Part shown: piece after piece, positions 22,289 to 31,064 of the stretch
Position numbering within the stretch: position 1 is the first letter of the stretch
Layout: every line of letters starts with the position of its first letter
Assembly (NCBI RefSeq): GCF_001279005.1
Contig: NZ_LGCN01000276.1
Span: 124,001-188,000 of the forward strand
DNA length: 64,000 nucleotides
Reading direction: 5' to 3'
Source of the DNA: Streptomyces caelestis
GTDB lineage: Bacteria > Actinomycetota > Actinomycetes > Streptomycetales > Streptomycetaceae
Notes under the pieces: model-generated
Told to the model about the DNA's origin: nothing
Databases searched by the model: none
Seen by the model: only the letters and a program-made list of their open reading frames with translations
Program-made: the position numbers and the translations under genes

Positions 22289-22315
22289 GGGCCGACGGAA
22301 GTGTCCCGCCGGCCC
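22289..22315 (-). terminator. Hairpin after the yebC stop
   Basis: gggccgacgg pairs with ccgccggccc with one mismatch, 18 bases beyond the yebC TAA. It probably limits read-through into ruvC. Confidence 0.55.
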
Positions 22316-22332
22316 GCTGGGCAGTGGACGCG

Positions 22333-23085
22333 TTACGCGTCGACCTTCTCCATGATCTCGTCGCTCACGTCGAAGTTGGCGAAGACGTTCTGCACGTCGT
22401 CGCTGTCCTCCAGCGCGTCGATGAGCTTGAAGATCTTCTTGGCGCCCTCCTCGTCCAGCTCGACCTGCATGGTCGGGACGAAGTTGGCCTCGGCGGAGTC
22501 GTAGTCGATCCCGGCGTCCTGCAGGGCGGTGCGCACGGCGACCATGTCGCTGGCCTCGCTGAGCACCTCGAAGTTCTCGCCGAGGTCGTTGACCTCCTCC
22601 GCGCCCGCGTCCAGGACGGCGGCGAGGACGTCGTCCTCGGTCAGCTCGCCCTTGGGGACGATCACCACGCCCTTGCGGTTGAACAGGTACGACACCGAGC
22701 CCGGGTCGGCCATGGAGCCGCCGTTGCGGGTCATGGCGACGCGCACGTCCGAGGCGGCGCGGTTGCGGTTGTCGGTGAGGCACTCGATGAGCACCGCGAC
22801 ACCGTTCGGACCGTAACCCTCGTACATGATCGTCTCGTAGTCGGCGCCACCGGCCTCGAGACCGCCACCGCGCTTGATGGCGGAGTCGATGTTCTTGTTC
22901 GGCACCGACTGCTTCTTGGCCTTCTGGACGGCGTCGTAGAGCGTGGGGTTGCCCTCCAGATCGACACCGCCCATACGCGCGGCGACCTCGATGTTCTTGA
23001 TCAGCTTCGCGAAGAGCTTGCCGCGCTTGGCATCGATCACGGCCTTCTTGTGCTTCGTCGTGGCCCATTTAGAGTGGCCGGACAT
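22333..23085 (-). CDS. YebC/PmpR-family DNA-binding or translation regulator
   Basis: 250 residues. The signature N-terminus [31 protein letters not shown] is present (quoted here in part only as the start of the conserved block), followed by the central [15 protein letters not shown] and [13 protein letters not shown] motifs. YebC proteins were first described as transcription regulators near ruvC and more recently as factors that relieve ribosome stalling; which applies here cannot be read from sequence. It lies directly upstream of ruvC and downstream of pdxT in the same direction. Confidence 0.95.
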   Translation of the reverse strand: MSGHSKWATTKHKKAVIDAKRGKLFAKLIKNIEVAARMGGVDLEGNPTLYDAVQKAKKQSVPNKNIDSAIKRGGGLEAGGADYETIMYEGYGPNGVAVLIECLTDNRNRAASDVRVAMTRNGGSMADPGSVSYLFNRKGVVIVPKGELTEDDVLAAVLDAGAEEVNDLGENFEVLSEASDMVAVRTALQDAGIDYDSAEANFVPTMQVELDEEGAKKIFKLIDALEDSDDVQNVFANFDVSDEIMEKVDA

Positions 23086-23133
23086 CTGCCTGTCTCCTTC
23101 GCGTAACCCATCTCTGCAACGAACGCAGGAATC

Positions 23134-23742
23134 CTACAAGGACTCGGCCGCCCGGCACGCGCGCACCATGTCGACGAAGAGGCCGTGCACACGGTGATCG
23201 CCGGTCAGTTCCGGGTGGAACGACGTGGCCAGCGCGTTGCCCTGACGGACGGCGACGAGGTGGCCGCCGTGCTCGGCGAGCACCTCGGCCCCGGCGCCGA
23301 CGGACTCCACCCAGGGGGCGCGGATGAAGACGCCCTCCACGGGACCGCCCTCGACGCCCTTGACGTCGACCGCGGCCTCGAAGGACTCGTTCTGCCGTCC
23401 GAAGGCGTTGCGGCGCACGATCATGTCGATGCCGCCGACGGTCTCCTGGCCCGAGCGCGGGTCGAGGATCTTGTCGGCCAGCATGATCATGCCCGCGCAG
23501 GTGCCGTAGACGGGCATGCCGTCGCGGACGCGTGCGCGCAGCGGCTCCATCAGGCCGAAGAGCACGGCCAGTTTGGAGATCGTGGTGGACTCCCCGCCCG
23601 GGACGACCAGGCCGTCGACCTCGGCGAGTTCCTCGGGCCGCCTGACCGGCCCGGCCGCGGCGCCGGCCGCGGCCAGGGCGGTGAGGTGCTCCCGTACGTC
23701 GCCCTGGAGGGCCAGGACGCCTATGACAGGTGCGTCGCTCAC
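23134..23742 (-). CDS. pdxT: Pyridoxal 5'-phosphate synthase glutaminase subunit PdxT
   Basis: 202 residues. Class I glutaminase motifs: [12 protein letters not shown] at the start, [14 protein letters not shown] for glutamine binding, the nucleophile in [11 protein letters not shown], and the [14 protein letters not shown]is/Glu pair of the catalytic triad. It supplies ammonia to PdxS. It begins seven bases after the pdxS stop, so the two are co-transcribed. Confidence 0.97.
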   Translation of the reverse strand: MSDAPVIGVLALQGDVREHLTALAAAGAAAGPVRRPEELAEVDGLVVPGGESTTISKLAVLFGLMEPLRARVRDGMPVYGTCAGMIMLADKILDPRSGQETVGGIDMIVRRNAFGRQNESFEAAVDVKGVEGGPVEGVFIRAPWVESVGAGAEVLAEHGGHLVAVRQGNALATSFHPELTGDHRVHGLFVDMVRACRAAESL

Positions 23743-23749
23743 GGGTGGG

Positions 23750-24661
23750 TCACCAGCCGCGGTTGGCGTAGCGCTCGGTCTCGGGGAGGGTGTCGCAGTT
23801 GATGCCGACCATGGCCTCGCCGAGGTTGCGGGACGCGTCCGCGATGATCTTCGGGTCGTCGTAGAAGGTGGTCGCCTTGACGATGGCGGCGGCGCGCTTG
23901 GCCGGGTCGCCGGACTTGAAGATGCCGGAGCCGACGAAGACGCCCTCGGCGCCGAGCTGGCGCATCAGCGCCGCGTCGGCCGGGGTGGCCACGCCGCCGG
24001 CGGAGAAGAGGACCACGGGGAGCTTGCCCAGCGCGGCGACCTCCTTGACCAGCTCGTACGGGGCGCGCAGCTCCTTGGCGGCGGCGTACAGCTCGTTGTT
24101 GTCGTAACCGCGCAGGCGGGCGATCTCGTTCTTGATCTGACGCAGGTGGCGTACGGCCTCGACGACGTTGCCGGTGCCGGCCTCGCCCTTGGAGCGGATC
24201 ATGGCGGCGCCCTCGGCGATCCGGCGCAGGGCCTCGCCCAGGTTGGTGGCGCCGCAGACGAACGGGGTGGTGAAGGCCCACTTGTCGGAGTGGTTGACCT
24301 CGTCGGCCGGGGTGAGGACCTCGGACTCGTCGATGTAGTCGACGCCGAGGGACTGCAGCACCTGGGCCTCGACGAAGTGGCCGATGCGGGACTTGGCCAT
24401 CACGGGGATGGAGACCGCGTCGATGATGCCCTCGATCATGTCCGGGTCGGACATCCGGGCCACGCCGCCGTCCTTGCGGATGTCGGCCGGGACCCGCTCC
24501 AGGGCCATGACGGCGACGGCGCCCGCGTCCTCGGCGATCTTGGCCTGCTCCGGCGTGACGACGTCCATGATCACGCCGCCCTTGAGCTGTTCGGCCATGC
24601 CGCGCTTCACGCGGGCGGTACCGGTCTCGGGACCCTGGTTTTCGGAGAGCGTGCTGGACAC
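23750..24661 (-). CDS. pdxS: Pyridoxal 5'-phosphate synthase lyase subunit PdxS
   Basis: 303 residues from the GTG at 24659-24661 with a GAGG site seven bases upstream. A (beta/alpha)8 barrel with the conserved [17 protein letters not shown], the catalytic lysines in [12 protein letters not shown] and [14 protein letters not shown], and the phosphate loop [15 protein letters not shown]. It condenses a pentose phosphate, glyceraldehyde 3-phosphate and ammonia into PLP. With pdxT it forms the deoxyxylulose-independent B6 pathway. The gene-free ~138 bases upstream should hold the promoter. Confidence 0.98.
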   Translation of the reverse strand: MSSTLSENQGPETGTARVKRGMAEQLKGGVIMDVVTPEQAKIAEDAGAVAVMALERVPADIRKDGGVARMSDPDMIEGIIDAVSIPVMAKSRIGHFVEAQVLQSLGVDYIDESEVLTPADEVNHSDKWAFTTPFVCGATNLGEALRRIAEGAAMIRSKGEAGTGNVVEAVRHLRQIKNEIARLRGYDNNELYAAAKELRAPYELVKEVAALGKLPVVLFSAGGVATPADAALMRQLGAEGVFVGSGIFKSGDPAKRAAAIVKATTFYDDPKIIADASRNLGEAMVGINCDTLPETERYANRGW

Positions 24662-24799
24662 GAATGACCTCGCTGAAGGGGGAGGGGATCTCTGCAGCAC
24701 CGAGGAAACGTGAACGGAGCAGTCCACAGCAAGGGCCAATGAGGAGCCGGTGGATCGTTTTCGGGCGAAGCGGTCTCCCGCGCGGAGCGTTCCGGGCCG

Positions 24800-25351
24800 T
24801 TACGCGGCCCGCTCGATCAGCGCGGCCGGCGGCTCGTCGTCCATCTCGAAGGCCATCGGGAAGGGCGCGTGTCCGGCCAGCCGGAACCAGCGCACCTTGC
24901 GGTGCCGTCGCAGCGCCCGTGCCGCCCGTACGGCGTCGTTGTGGAAGCGGCGGGCCATCGGCACCCTGCGCACCGCCTCGGCGAGCTCCAGGGCCGTCTC
25001 CTCTCCCCCGGGCGCCTCCCGGACCACGTCCACCTGCTGCGCGTCGCCGAGCACCGCGCGCAGTGCCTGGCTGAGCTCGCTCTCCGCGACCTCGCGCTGC
25101 TCCTCGACCGCCTGCCGCGCGGCGTGCGCGGCCTCGTAGAGCACGATCGACGCGGCGGGGTCGAGCACGCCCGAGGTGGCCAGTTCCTGGGCCACGGAGG
25201 CACGGCGCAGCAGCTGGGCGTCGAGCGCGGCCCGGGCGGCGTCGATCCGGGCGTGCAGCCGGTCCAGGCGTCCCGCCGTCCAGCTCAGGTAGAGGCCGAT
25301 GGCGACGAGGGCGACGAGGGCGACGAGGGTCCAGGCGAGGGTTGCGGTCAC
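24800..25351 (-). CDS. Conserved hypothetical single-pass membrane protein
   Basis: 183 residues from the GTG at 25349-25351 (V-T-A-T-L-A-W-T-L-V); a TTG nine bases upstream is an alternative. The first ~20 residues form a membrane helix (ATLAWTLVALVALVAIGLYL). The rest is mainly amphipathic helix with LSWTAGRLDRLHARIDAARAA and a C-terminal block ARRFHNDAVRAARALRRHRK that looks LemA-like in layout, though I would not call it LemA. It lies between the pimA-like gene and pdxS on the same strand and could be the last gene of the phosphatidylinositol mannoside unit. Function unknown. Confidence 0.78.
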   Translation of the reverse strand: MTATLAWTLVALVALVAIGLYLSWTAGRLDRLHARIDAARAALDAQLLRRASVAQELATSGVLDPAASIVLYEAAHAARQAVEEQREVAESELSQALRAVLGDAQQVDVVREAPGGEETALELAEAVRRVPMARRFHNDAVRAARALRRHRKVRWFRLAGHAPFPMAFEMDDEPPAALIERAA

Positions 25352-25410
25352 GGGCGGCAAGGCTACCGGGGGCGTCCTCGGGGACCGCGCCGCCGGGCCC
25401 CCTTCGGGCC

Positions 25411-26574
25411 TCAGTCCCTGGCCAGGCCCAGCCGGGCCCTCAGCCCCGTCGCGCGGTCGTCCGTCGCCACCGCCGCCGCGCCCGCCGTCACCGTCTCGTA
25501 GACCGACAGGATGTCCGCGCCGACCGTCGACCAGTCGAAGCGGCGGACGTGGGCGCTGCCGCGTTCGCGGAGCTCCGCGCGGCGTTCCGGGTCCTCCAGG
25601 AGCCGTACCGCCGCCTGCGCGAGCGCGTCCGGGTCCTCGTTGGCGAACAGCTCGCCCGCCGCCCCTTGGTCGAGGACCTGGGCGAACGCGTCCAGGTCGG
25701 AGGCGAGCACCGGCGCGCCCGCCGACATCGCCTCGACCAGGATGATGCCGAAGCTCTCCCCGCCGGTGTTGGGCGCCACGTACAGGTCGACGCTGCGCAG
25801 GAAGCGGGCCTTGTCCTCGTCGCTGACCATGCCGAGGAACTCCACGCGCGGGCGCAGCTCCCGGGGCAGCGACTCGACCGCCTCCTCCTCGTCGCCGCGC
25901 CCGGCGACCAGCAGTCGCGTCCGCGGCCGGGCGGCGAGGATCTTCGGCAGGGCCTTCATCAGCACCGGCAGGCCCTTGCGGGGCTCGTCGATCCGGCCGA
26001 TGAAGCCGATGGTGTCGCCCTGCCACTCGGGCCGGGGTTCGGCCTTGGCGAAGAAGTCGACGTCGACGCCGTTGGGGATGACCACCGCGTCGCCGCCCAG
26101 GTGTTCGACGAGGGTGCGGCGGGCGTACTCGCTGACCGCGATCCGCGCGCTGATCTTCTCCAGGGCGGCCTGGAGGATCGCGTACGCGGCGATCATCGCG
26201 CGGGAGCGCGGGTTGGAGGTGTGGAAGGTGGCGACGATCGGCCCCTCGGCCGCCCAGCAGGTCAGCAGGCCGAGCGAGGGCGAGGTCGGTTCGTGGATGT
26301 GGACGACGTCGAAGGCGCCCTCGTGCAGCCAGCGCCGTACCCGCGCGGCGGACAGGAAGCCGAAGTTGAGCCGGGCCACCGACCCGTTGTACGGCACCGG
26401 CACCGCGCGGCCGGCCGAGACGACGTACGGCGGCAGCGGGGTGTCGTCGTCGGCCGGGGCGAGGACGGACACCTCGTGGCCGAGCCGGATGAAGTACTCG
26501 GCCAGGTCACGGATGTGGAACTGGACGCCTCCCGGCACGTCCCAGGAGTACGGGCAGACGATGCCGATCCTCAC
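25411..26574 (-). CDS. pimA: GT4 glycosyltransferase, PimA-like phosphatidylinositol mannosyltransferase
   Basis: 387 residues from a GTG that overlaps the acyltransferase stop (GTGA). The N-terminal Rossmann half begins RIGIVCPYSWDVPGGVQFHI, a PimA hallmark; DVVHIHEPTSPSLGLL and VATFHTSN follow. The C-terminal half has VIPNGVDVDFF, IGFIGRIDEPRKGLPVL and the EX7E nucleotide-sugar motif in GESFGIILVEAMSAG. PimA transfers mannose from GDP-mannose to phosphatidylinositol at the inner face of the membrane. The context pgsA-patA-pimA is the mycobacterial PIM start cassette, which makes the specific call credible; the exact lipid acceptor in Streptomyces is inferred. Confidence 0.85.
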   Translation of the reverse strand: MRIGIVCPYSWDVPGGVQFHIRDLAEYFIRLGHEVSVLAPADDDTPLPPYVVSAGRAVPVPYNGSVARLNFGFLSAARVRRWLHEGAFDVVHIHEPTSPSLGLLTCWAAEGPIVATFHTSNPRSRAMIAAYAILQAALEKISARIAVSEYARRTLVEHLGGDAVVIPNGVDVDFFAKAEPRPEWQGDTIGFIGRIDEPRKGLPVLMKALPKILAARPRTRLLVAGRGDEEEAVESLPRELRPRVEFLGMVSDEDKARFLRSVDLYVAPNTGGESFGIILVEAMSAGAPVLASDLDAFAQVLDQGAAGELFANEDPDALAQAAVRLLEDPERRAELRERGSAHVRRFDWSTVGADILSVYETVTAGAAAVATDDRATGLRARLGLARD

Positions 26575-27512
26575 GAGGTCCCCTTCCGGTCCTGCCCGGG
26601 GGCGGTCGCGGGCCCCCGCGCGGGGTCGAGGTCCCTCAGCCACAAGCGCTGCAGCATGTGCCAGTCCTCCGGATGGTCGGCGATCCCCGTGGCGAAGGCG
26701 TCGGCCAGCGCCTGTGTCATGACGGACGTCTTCTCGGGGCGCGTACCTGACGCGGGGACCTCGACCGGCGGATGCACCCGGCCGCGCATCACCGGCGAGT
26801 CGTCGTACCAGAGGGTCACCGGCAGCAGCCGGGCCCCGGTCTGCTGGGCGAGCAGGGCGGGTCCGGCCGGCATCGGGGCGGTCTCGCCGAAGAAGTCGAC
26901 CTCGACGCCGGAGGAGGACAGGTCGCGGTCGGCGACCAGGCAGACCAGGCCGCCGTCGCGCAGCCGCCGGGCCAGGGTGCCGAAGGCGGAGCCGCCGCTG
27001 TGCGGGAGCACCTCCATGCCGAGGCCCTCGCGGTAGGCGACGAAACGGTCGTACAGCGTCTCCGGCTTCAGCCGCTCGGCGACGGTGGTGAACGGTATGC
27101 CCAGCTTCGTGGTGACCCAGGCGCCGGCGAGGTCCCAGTTGGCGAGGTGCGGCAGCGCGAGGACGACGCCCTTGCCGGCCGCCATGCCCTCGGTCAGGTG
27201 GTGGAGGTCCTTGACGTCGAGGCCGTCCGCGATGCGCTCGGGGCTCCAGGCGGGCAGCCGGAAGGACTCCATCCAGTAGCGCAGGTACGACCGCATGCCC
27301 GCGCGGGAGAGCTCGGCCAGCCGCTCCGGGCCCGCGTCCGGCACGACGCGCGCGTAGTTGCTCTCCAGCCGGAGCACGCCCTTGCCGCGCCGCTTCCACG
27401 CGAGGTCGGCGATGCTCCGGCCGAGACGGACGGCGACGGGCTCGGGGAGCTTCTTGACGGTGCTCCAGCCGGCGCCGTACAGGGCGTCGGCCAGCCGCTC
27501 CTGGGCGCTCAC
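26571..27512 (-). CDS. Lauroyl/PIM acyltransferase (PatA-like, LPLAT family)
   Basis: 313 residues from a GTG overlapping the pgsA stop. The LPLAT HX4D motif is present as LPHLANWDLAGAWV; other conserved parts are NYARVVPDAGPERLAELSR near the N-terminus and SSGVEVDFFGETAPMPAGPA downstream. In mycobacteria the gene in this position (PatA) acylates mannose of PIM1/PIM2; distant relatives acylate lipid A. The genes on either side (PI synthase, PimA-like) point to PIM acylation. No signal peptide; membrane-surface enzyme expected. Confidence 0.85.
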   Translation of the reverse strand: MSAQERLADALYGAGWSTVKKLPEPVAVRLGRSIADLAWKRRGKGVLRLESNYARVVPDAGPERLAELSRAGMRSYLRYWMESFRLPAWSPERIADGLDVKDLHHLTEGMAAGKGVVLALPHLANWDLAGAWVTTKLGIPFTTVAERLKPETLYDRFVAYREGLGMEVLPHSGGSAFGTLARRLRDGGLVCLVADRDLSSSGVEVDFFGETAPMPAGPALLAQQTGARLLPVTLWYDDSPVMRGRVHPPVEVPASGTRPEKTSVMTQALADAFATGIADHPEDWHMLQRLWLRDLDPARGPATAPGQDRKGTS

Positions 27513-28180
27513 TTCGCGGCCTCGCTCCCCCGGGCCCCCTGCCGCTCCGCGGCCTCCGCCTCGGCGGACTCCCGGCGCACGGTGACCACCCGCTGGATCA
27601 GCGTGACCAGGCTGCCGACGGCGACGATCCACAGGGCGACCGGCAGCAGGTACTGGATGCCGGGCACACCGAACGCGTGCAGGCCCGCCAGACCGGCCGC
27701 GACCAGCGAGACCACCAGCCGTTCGGCCCGCTCGACCAGCCCGTTGACGGCGACCGGCAGGCCGATCGACTCGCCGCGCGCCTTGGTGTACGACACCACC
27801 TGGCCGCTGGCCAGACAGAAGATCGACACCGCGCACAGGGCGACGTCGTCGCCGCCCCCGGCGTACCAGAGGGCGAAGCCGCCGAAGATCGCTCCGTCGG
27901 CGACCCGGTCCAGGGTCGAGTCCAGGAAGGCGCCCCAGCGGCTGGAGCGGCCCAGCTGGCGGGCCATGTTGCCGTCGACGAGGTCGGAGAACACGAACAG
28001 CGTGATCACGACCGTGCCCCAGAAGAACTCACCCATGGGGTAGAAGACCAGCGCGCCCGCGACCACTCCCGCGGTGCCGATGAGCGTGACCGTGTCGGGG
28101 CTGACCCCCCGCCGGATGAGAAACGCGGCGAACGGTGTGAGGACACGCGTGAAGAATGCACGCGCGTACTTGTTCAGCAT
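27509..28180 (-). CDS. pgsA: Phosphatidylinositol phosphate synthase (CDP-alcohol phosphotransferase)
   Basis: 223 residues from the ATG at 28178-28180, preceded by GGGAAGG. Around six membrane helices. The CDP-alcohol phosphotransferase motif DGxxARxxxxxxxxGxxxDxxxD is complete (DGNMARQLG ... GAFLDSTLD), so the active site is intact. Placement directly before the PatA-like and PimA-like genes argues for the PI-phosphate synthase of actinobacteria rather than the glycerol-phosphate enzyme. It couples CDP-diacylglycerol with inositol phosphate. The C-terminal ~20 residues are hydrophilic (RRESAEAEAAERQ). Confidence 0.9.
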   Translation of the reverse strand: MLNKYARAFFTRVLTPFAAFLIRRGVSPDTVTLIGTAGVVAGALVFYPMGEFFWGTVVITLFVFSDLVDGNMARQLGRSSRWGAFLDSTLDRVADGAIFGGFALWYAGGGDDVALCAVSIFCLASGQVVSYTKARGESIGLPVAVNGLVERAERLVVSLVAAGLAGLHAFGVPGIQYLLPVALWIVAVGSLVTLIQRVVTVRRESAEAEAAERQGARGSEAAK

Positions 28181-28648
28181 GGCCTTCCCGACGGTCGGTG
28201 AGGCCGCGCGGCCCCTGCTGGCCACCCGGCGGGCCCAATCGTAGCCACGCGCACGCGCGGGCGACGGCGGGGCACCCGTACGCCCGCGCGGGGGGCGGAC
28301 CCCTGTCCGACGGATCGTGCCGCGGACGCGGTGCCCGGCGCGCGCTTCCCGCTGCCCGAAGGGCGTGGGCGGTGCCCCGGCCGCGTCGTCGTCGCCCGCC
28401 GGTCCCACGCCCTGCTCCGTCCGGGCGGCGGGACTCCCCCTGCCCGGGTCGCCCCCGCCGCCCGGCTCCCCGGGCCGCGGGACACGCCTTTGCGAGGGGG
28501 CCGGACGCCGGGATCACGTCCTTCGTATGGACGCACCGTGACGGGAGTGGAAAGCTCGAAGGACCGCGGGCGTCGCCGGAGCCGCACCGCACGCGGATTC
28601 CGCGGGTCCGCGCCCACAGTGACCTCACCGTGCACGGGAGGCAGGATC
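28181..28648. other. Divergent intergenic region between pgsA and the EF-G-like gene
   Basis: About 468 bases with no credible gene. It should contain promoters for both divergent genes. A long GC-dense stretch (28300-28500) has no clear dyads or promoter boxes that I can read. An unusually long 5' leader for the EF-G-like gene is possible. Confidence 0.5.
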
Positions 28649-30847
28649 ATGGGCGACAAGGCGCACACACACCCCGGAGCCGCCGGCAGGGCGCAGGCGG
28701 CCGGTCACCCCACGTCCGTACGGAACGTGGTGCTGGTCGGCCCCTCCGGATCGGGCAAGACGACTCTGGTGGAGGCTCTCGCGCTGACCGCGGGGGCGGT
28801 GAACCGGGCGGGCCGCGTGGAGGACGGCGGCACCGTCTCCGACTACGACGACATCGCGCACCGGCAGCAGCGCTCCGTACAGCTCTCCCTGGTGCCCCTC
28901 GAATGGGACGGCGTCAAGGTCAACCTGCTGGACACTCCCGGATACGCCGACTTCGTCGGGGAGCTCAGGGCCGGTCTGCGGGCGGCGGACGCGGCCCTCT
29001 TCGTCGTCTCGGCCTCGGACGGCGTGGACGGCTCGACCCGCATGGTGTGGGACGAGTGCGCGGCGGTCGGCATGCCGCGCGCCATCGTCGTCACGCACCT
29101 GGAGGCGGCCCGGGCGGACTTCGAGGAGATGACCCGCGTCTGCGCGGAGACGTTCGGCGGCGACGACCCCGACGCCGTGCTGCCGCTGTACCTGCCGCTG
29201 CACGGCCCGGAGGGACCCGACGGGCACGCACCCGTGACGGGTCTGACCGGACTGCTGTCACGGAAGCTGTTCGACTACTCCACCGGCGAGCGCGAGGAGT
29301 CCGAGCCCGACGGTGAGCGGCTGCCGCCGCTCGAGGAGGCCCGTGGCCGGCTCATCGAGGGGATCATCGCCGAAAGTGAGGACGAGACCCTCATGGACCG
29401 CTATCTCGGCGGCGAGCAGGTCGACGTCGAGACGCTGATCGGGGACCTGGAACGGGCGGTCGCGCGCGGGGCGTTCTTCCCCGTCCTGGCCGCCGCGCCC
29501 GCCGCCGACGGCGCGCGCCAGGGACTCGGCACGGTCGAACTGCTGGACTTGGTCACCGGCGGCTTCCCGACCCCGCTGGAGCACGGCGCCCCGAACGTGA
29601 CCACCCTCGACGGCAGGCCGCGCGAGCTGGAACCGTGCGACCCGGACGCCCCGCTGGTCGCGGAGGTCGTGAAGACCTCCTCCGACCCGTACGTCGGCCG
29701 GCTCTCCCTGGTCCGGCTCTTCTCCGGCACCCTGCGCGCCGACCAGACCGTGCACGTCTCCGGGCACGGTCTCGCCGACCGCGGCCACGAGGACCACGAC
29801 GTCGACGAACGGATCGGCGCCCTGTCCACGCCGTTCGGCAAACAGCAGCGGCCCGTCTCCCACGTCATCGCGGGCGACCTCGCGTGCGTGGCGAAGCTCA
29901 GCCGCGCGGAGACCGGGGACACCCTGTCCGCCAAGGACGACCCGCTCCTCGTGGAGCCGTGGGACATGCCCGACCCGTTGCTGCCGCTGGCCATCCAGGC
30001 GCACAGCAAACCCGACGAGGACAAGCTCTCGCAAGGGCTGTCCCGGCTGGTGGCCGAGGACCCGACGATGCGGCTGGAACAGAACCAGGACACCCACCAG
30101 GTGGTGCTGTGGTGCCTGGGCGAGGCACACGCGGACGTGGCCCTGGAGCGGCTGCGCGGCCGCTACGGCGTCCAGGTCGACGTCGTGCCCCACCGCGTGT
30201 CGCTCAGGGAGACCTTCGGCGGCAGGGCGGCCGGGCGCGGCCGGCACGTCAAGCAGTCCGGCGGACACGGACAGTTCGCCATCTGCGAGATCGAGGTGGA
30301 GCCGCTGCCGAACGGCTCGGGCATCGAGTTCGTCGACAAGGTGGTCGGCGGAGCGGTGCCGCGCCAGTTCATCCCCTCCGTCGAGAAGGGCGTACGGACC
30401 CAGGCCCTCAAGGGGGTCGCCGCGGGACATCCGCTCATCGACGTGCGGGTGACCCTGCTGGACGGCAAGGCGCACTCGGTGGACTCCTCCGACGCCGCGT
30501 TCCAGACGGCCGGCGCGCTGGCCCTGCGGGAGGCGGCCGTGGACGCGAGGATCCATCTGCTGGAGCCGGTGGCCGAGGTGAGCGTCCTGGTCGGCGACGA
30601 CTACGTCGGCCCCGTGATGAGCGACCTGTCCGGCCGGCGCGGCCGGGTGCTCGGCACCGAGCAGTCGCCCGGCGGACGCACCCTCGTCAAGGCCGAGGTC
30701 CCGGAGATCGAGATCGACCGGTACGCCGTCGACCTGCGCTCCCTCGCGCACGGCACCGCCCGGTTCAGCCGTCGGTACGCGCGGCACGAACCCATGCCGC
30801 CGCACGTGGCGGAGCGGGTCAGGGAAGAGGCGCGTGCCGCCTCGTAG
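28649..30847 (+). CDS. Elongation factor G-like GTPase (EF-G2 type) with non-canonical G4 motif
   Basis: 732 residues from the ATG at 28649 with GGGAGG eight bases upstream. P-loop GPSGSGKT at residues 31-38 and G3 DTPG at 95-98 are normal. The expected NKxD guanine-specificity motif is T-H-L-E at 149-152 (IVVTHLEAARADFEEM). EF-G domains II to V follow, ending YAVDLRSLAHGTARFSRRYARH. Family members called EF-G2 or FusB-like in actinobacteria are not the main EF-G; roles in stress or ribosome recycling have been proposed. It is divergent from pgsA and close to thrS and the HIT gene. A main EF-G should exist elsewhere in the genome. Confidence 0.9.
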   Translation: MGDKAHTHPGAAGRAQAAGHPTSVRNVVLVGPSGSGKTTLVEALALTAGAVNRAGRVEDGGTVSDYDDIAHRQQRSVQLSLVPLEWDGVKVNLLDTPGYADFVGELRAGLRAADAALFVVSASDGVDGSTRMVWDECAAVGMPRAIVVTHLEAARADFEEMTRVCAETFGGDDPDAVLPLYLPLHGPEGPDGHAPVTGLTGLLSRKLFDYSTGEREESEPDGERLPPLEEARGRLIEGIIAESEDETLMDRYLGGEQVDVETLIGDLERAVARGAFFPVLAAAPAADGARQGLGTVELLDLVTGGFPTPLEHGAPNVTTLDGRPRELEPCDPDAPLVAEVVKTSSDPYVGRLSLVRLFSGTLRADQTVHVSGHGLADRGHEDHDVDERIGALSTPFGKQQRPVSHVIAGDLACVAKLSRAETGDTLSAKDDPLLVEPWDMPDPLLPLAIQAHSKPDEDKLSQGLSRLVAEDPTMRLEQNQDTHQVVLWCLGEAHADVALERLRGRYGVQVDVVPHRVSLRETFGGRAAGRGRHVKQSGGHGQFAICEIEVEPLPNGSGIEFVDKVVGGAVPRQFIPSVEKGVRTQALKGVAAGHPLIDVRVTLLDGKAHSVDSSDAAFQTAGALALREAAVDARIHLLEPVAEVSVLVGDDYVGPVMSDLSGRRGRVLGTEQSPGGRTLVKAEVPEIEIDRYAVDLRSLAHGTARFSRRYARHEPMPPHVAERVREEARAAS

Positions 30848-31064
30848 CGGGCTCCGGGCGCCCCCGGTGAGTCGGTGTGCGCCCGCGTGCGCCTCTTGTG
30901 CCGGGACGACTTCGGAATGCTTCACTCCGTGGTGGCGGACGGCTTCGGCCGTCCGCCGACGGACGACCGTGGGTACGGATACGCTGAAGACCTGATCAAC
31001 AGGTGTGCGCAGCAGGGAAGTCGGGAAGGCCGCAAGACGACAGTCGCGGCGATCGGGGGCGGGA

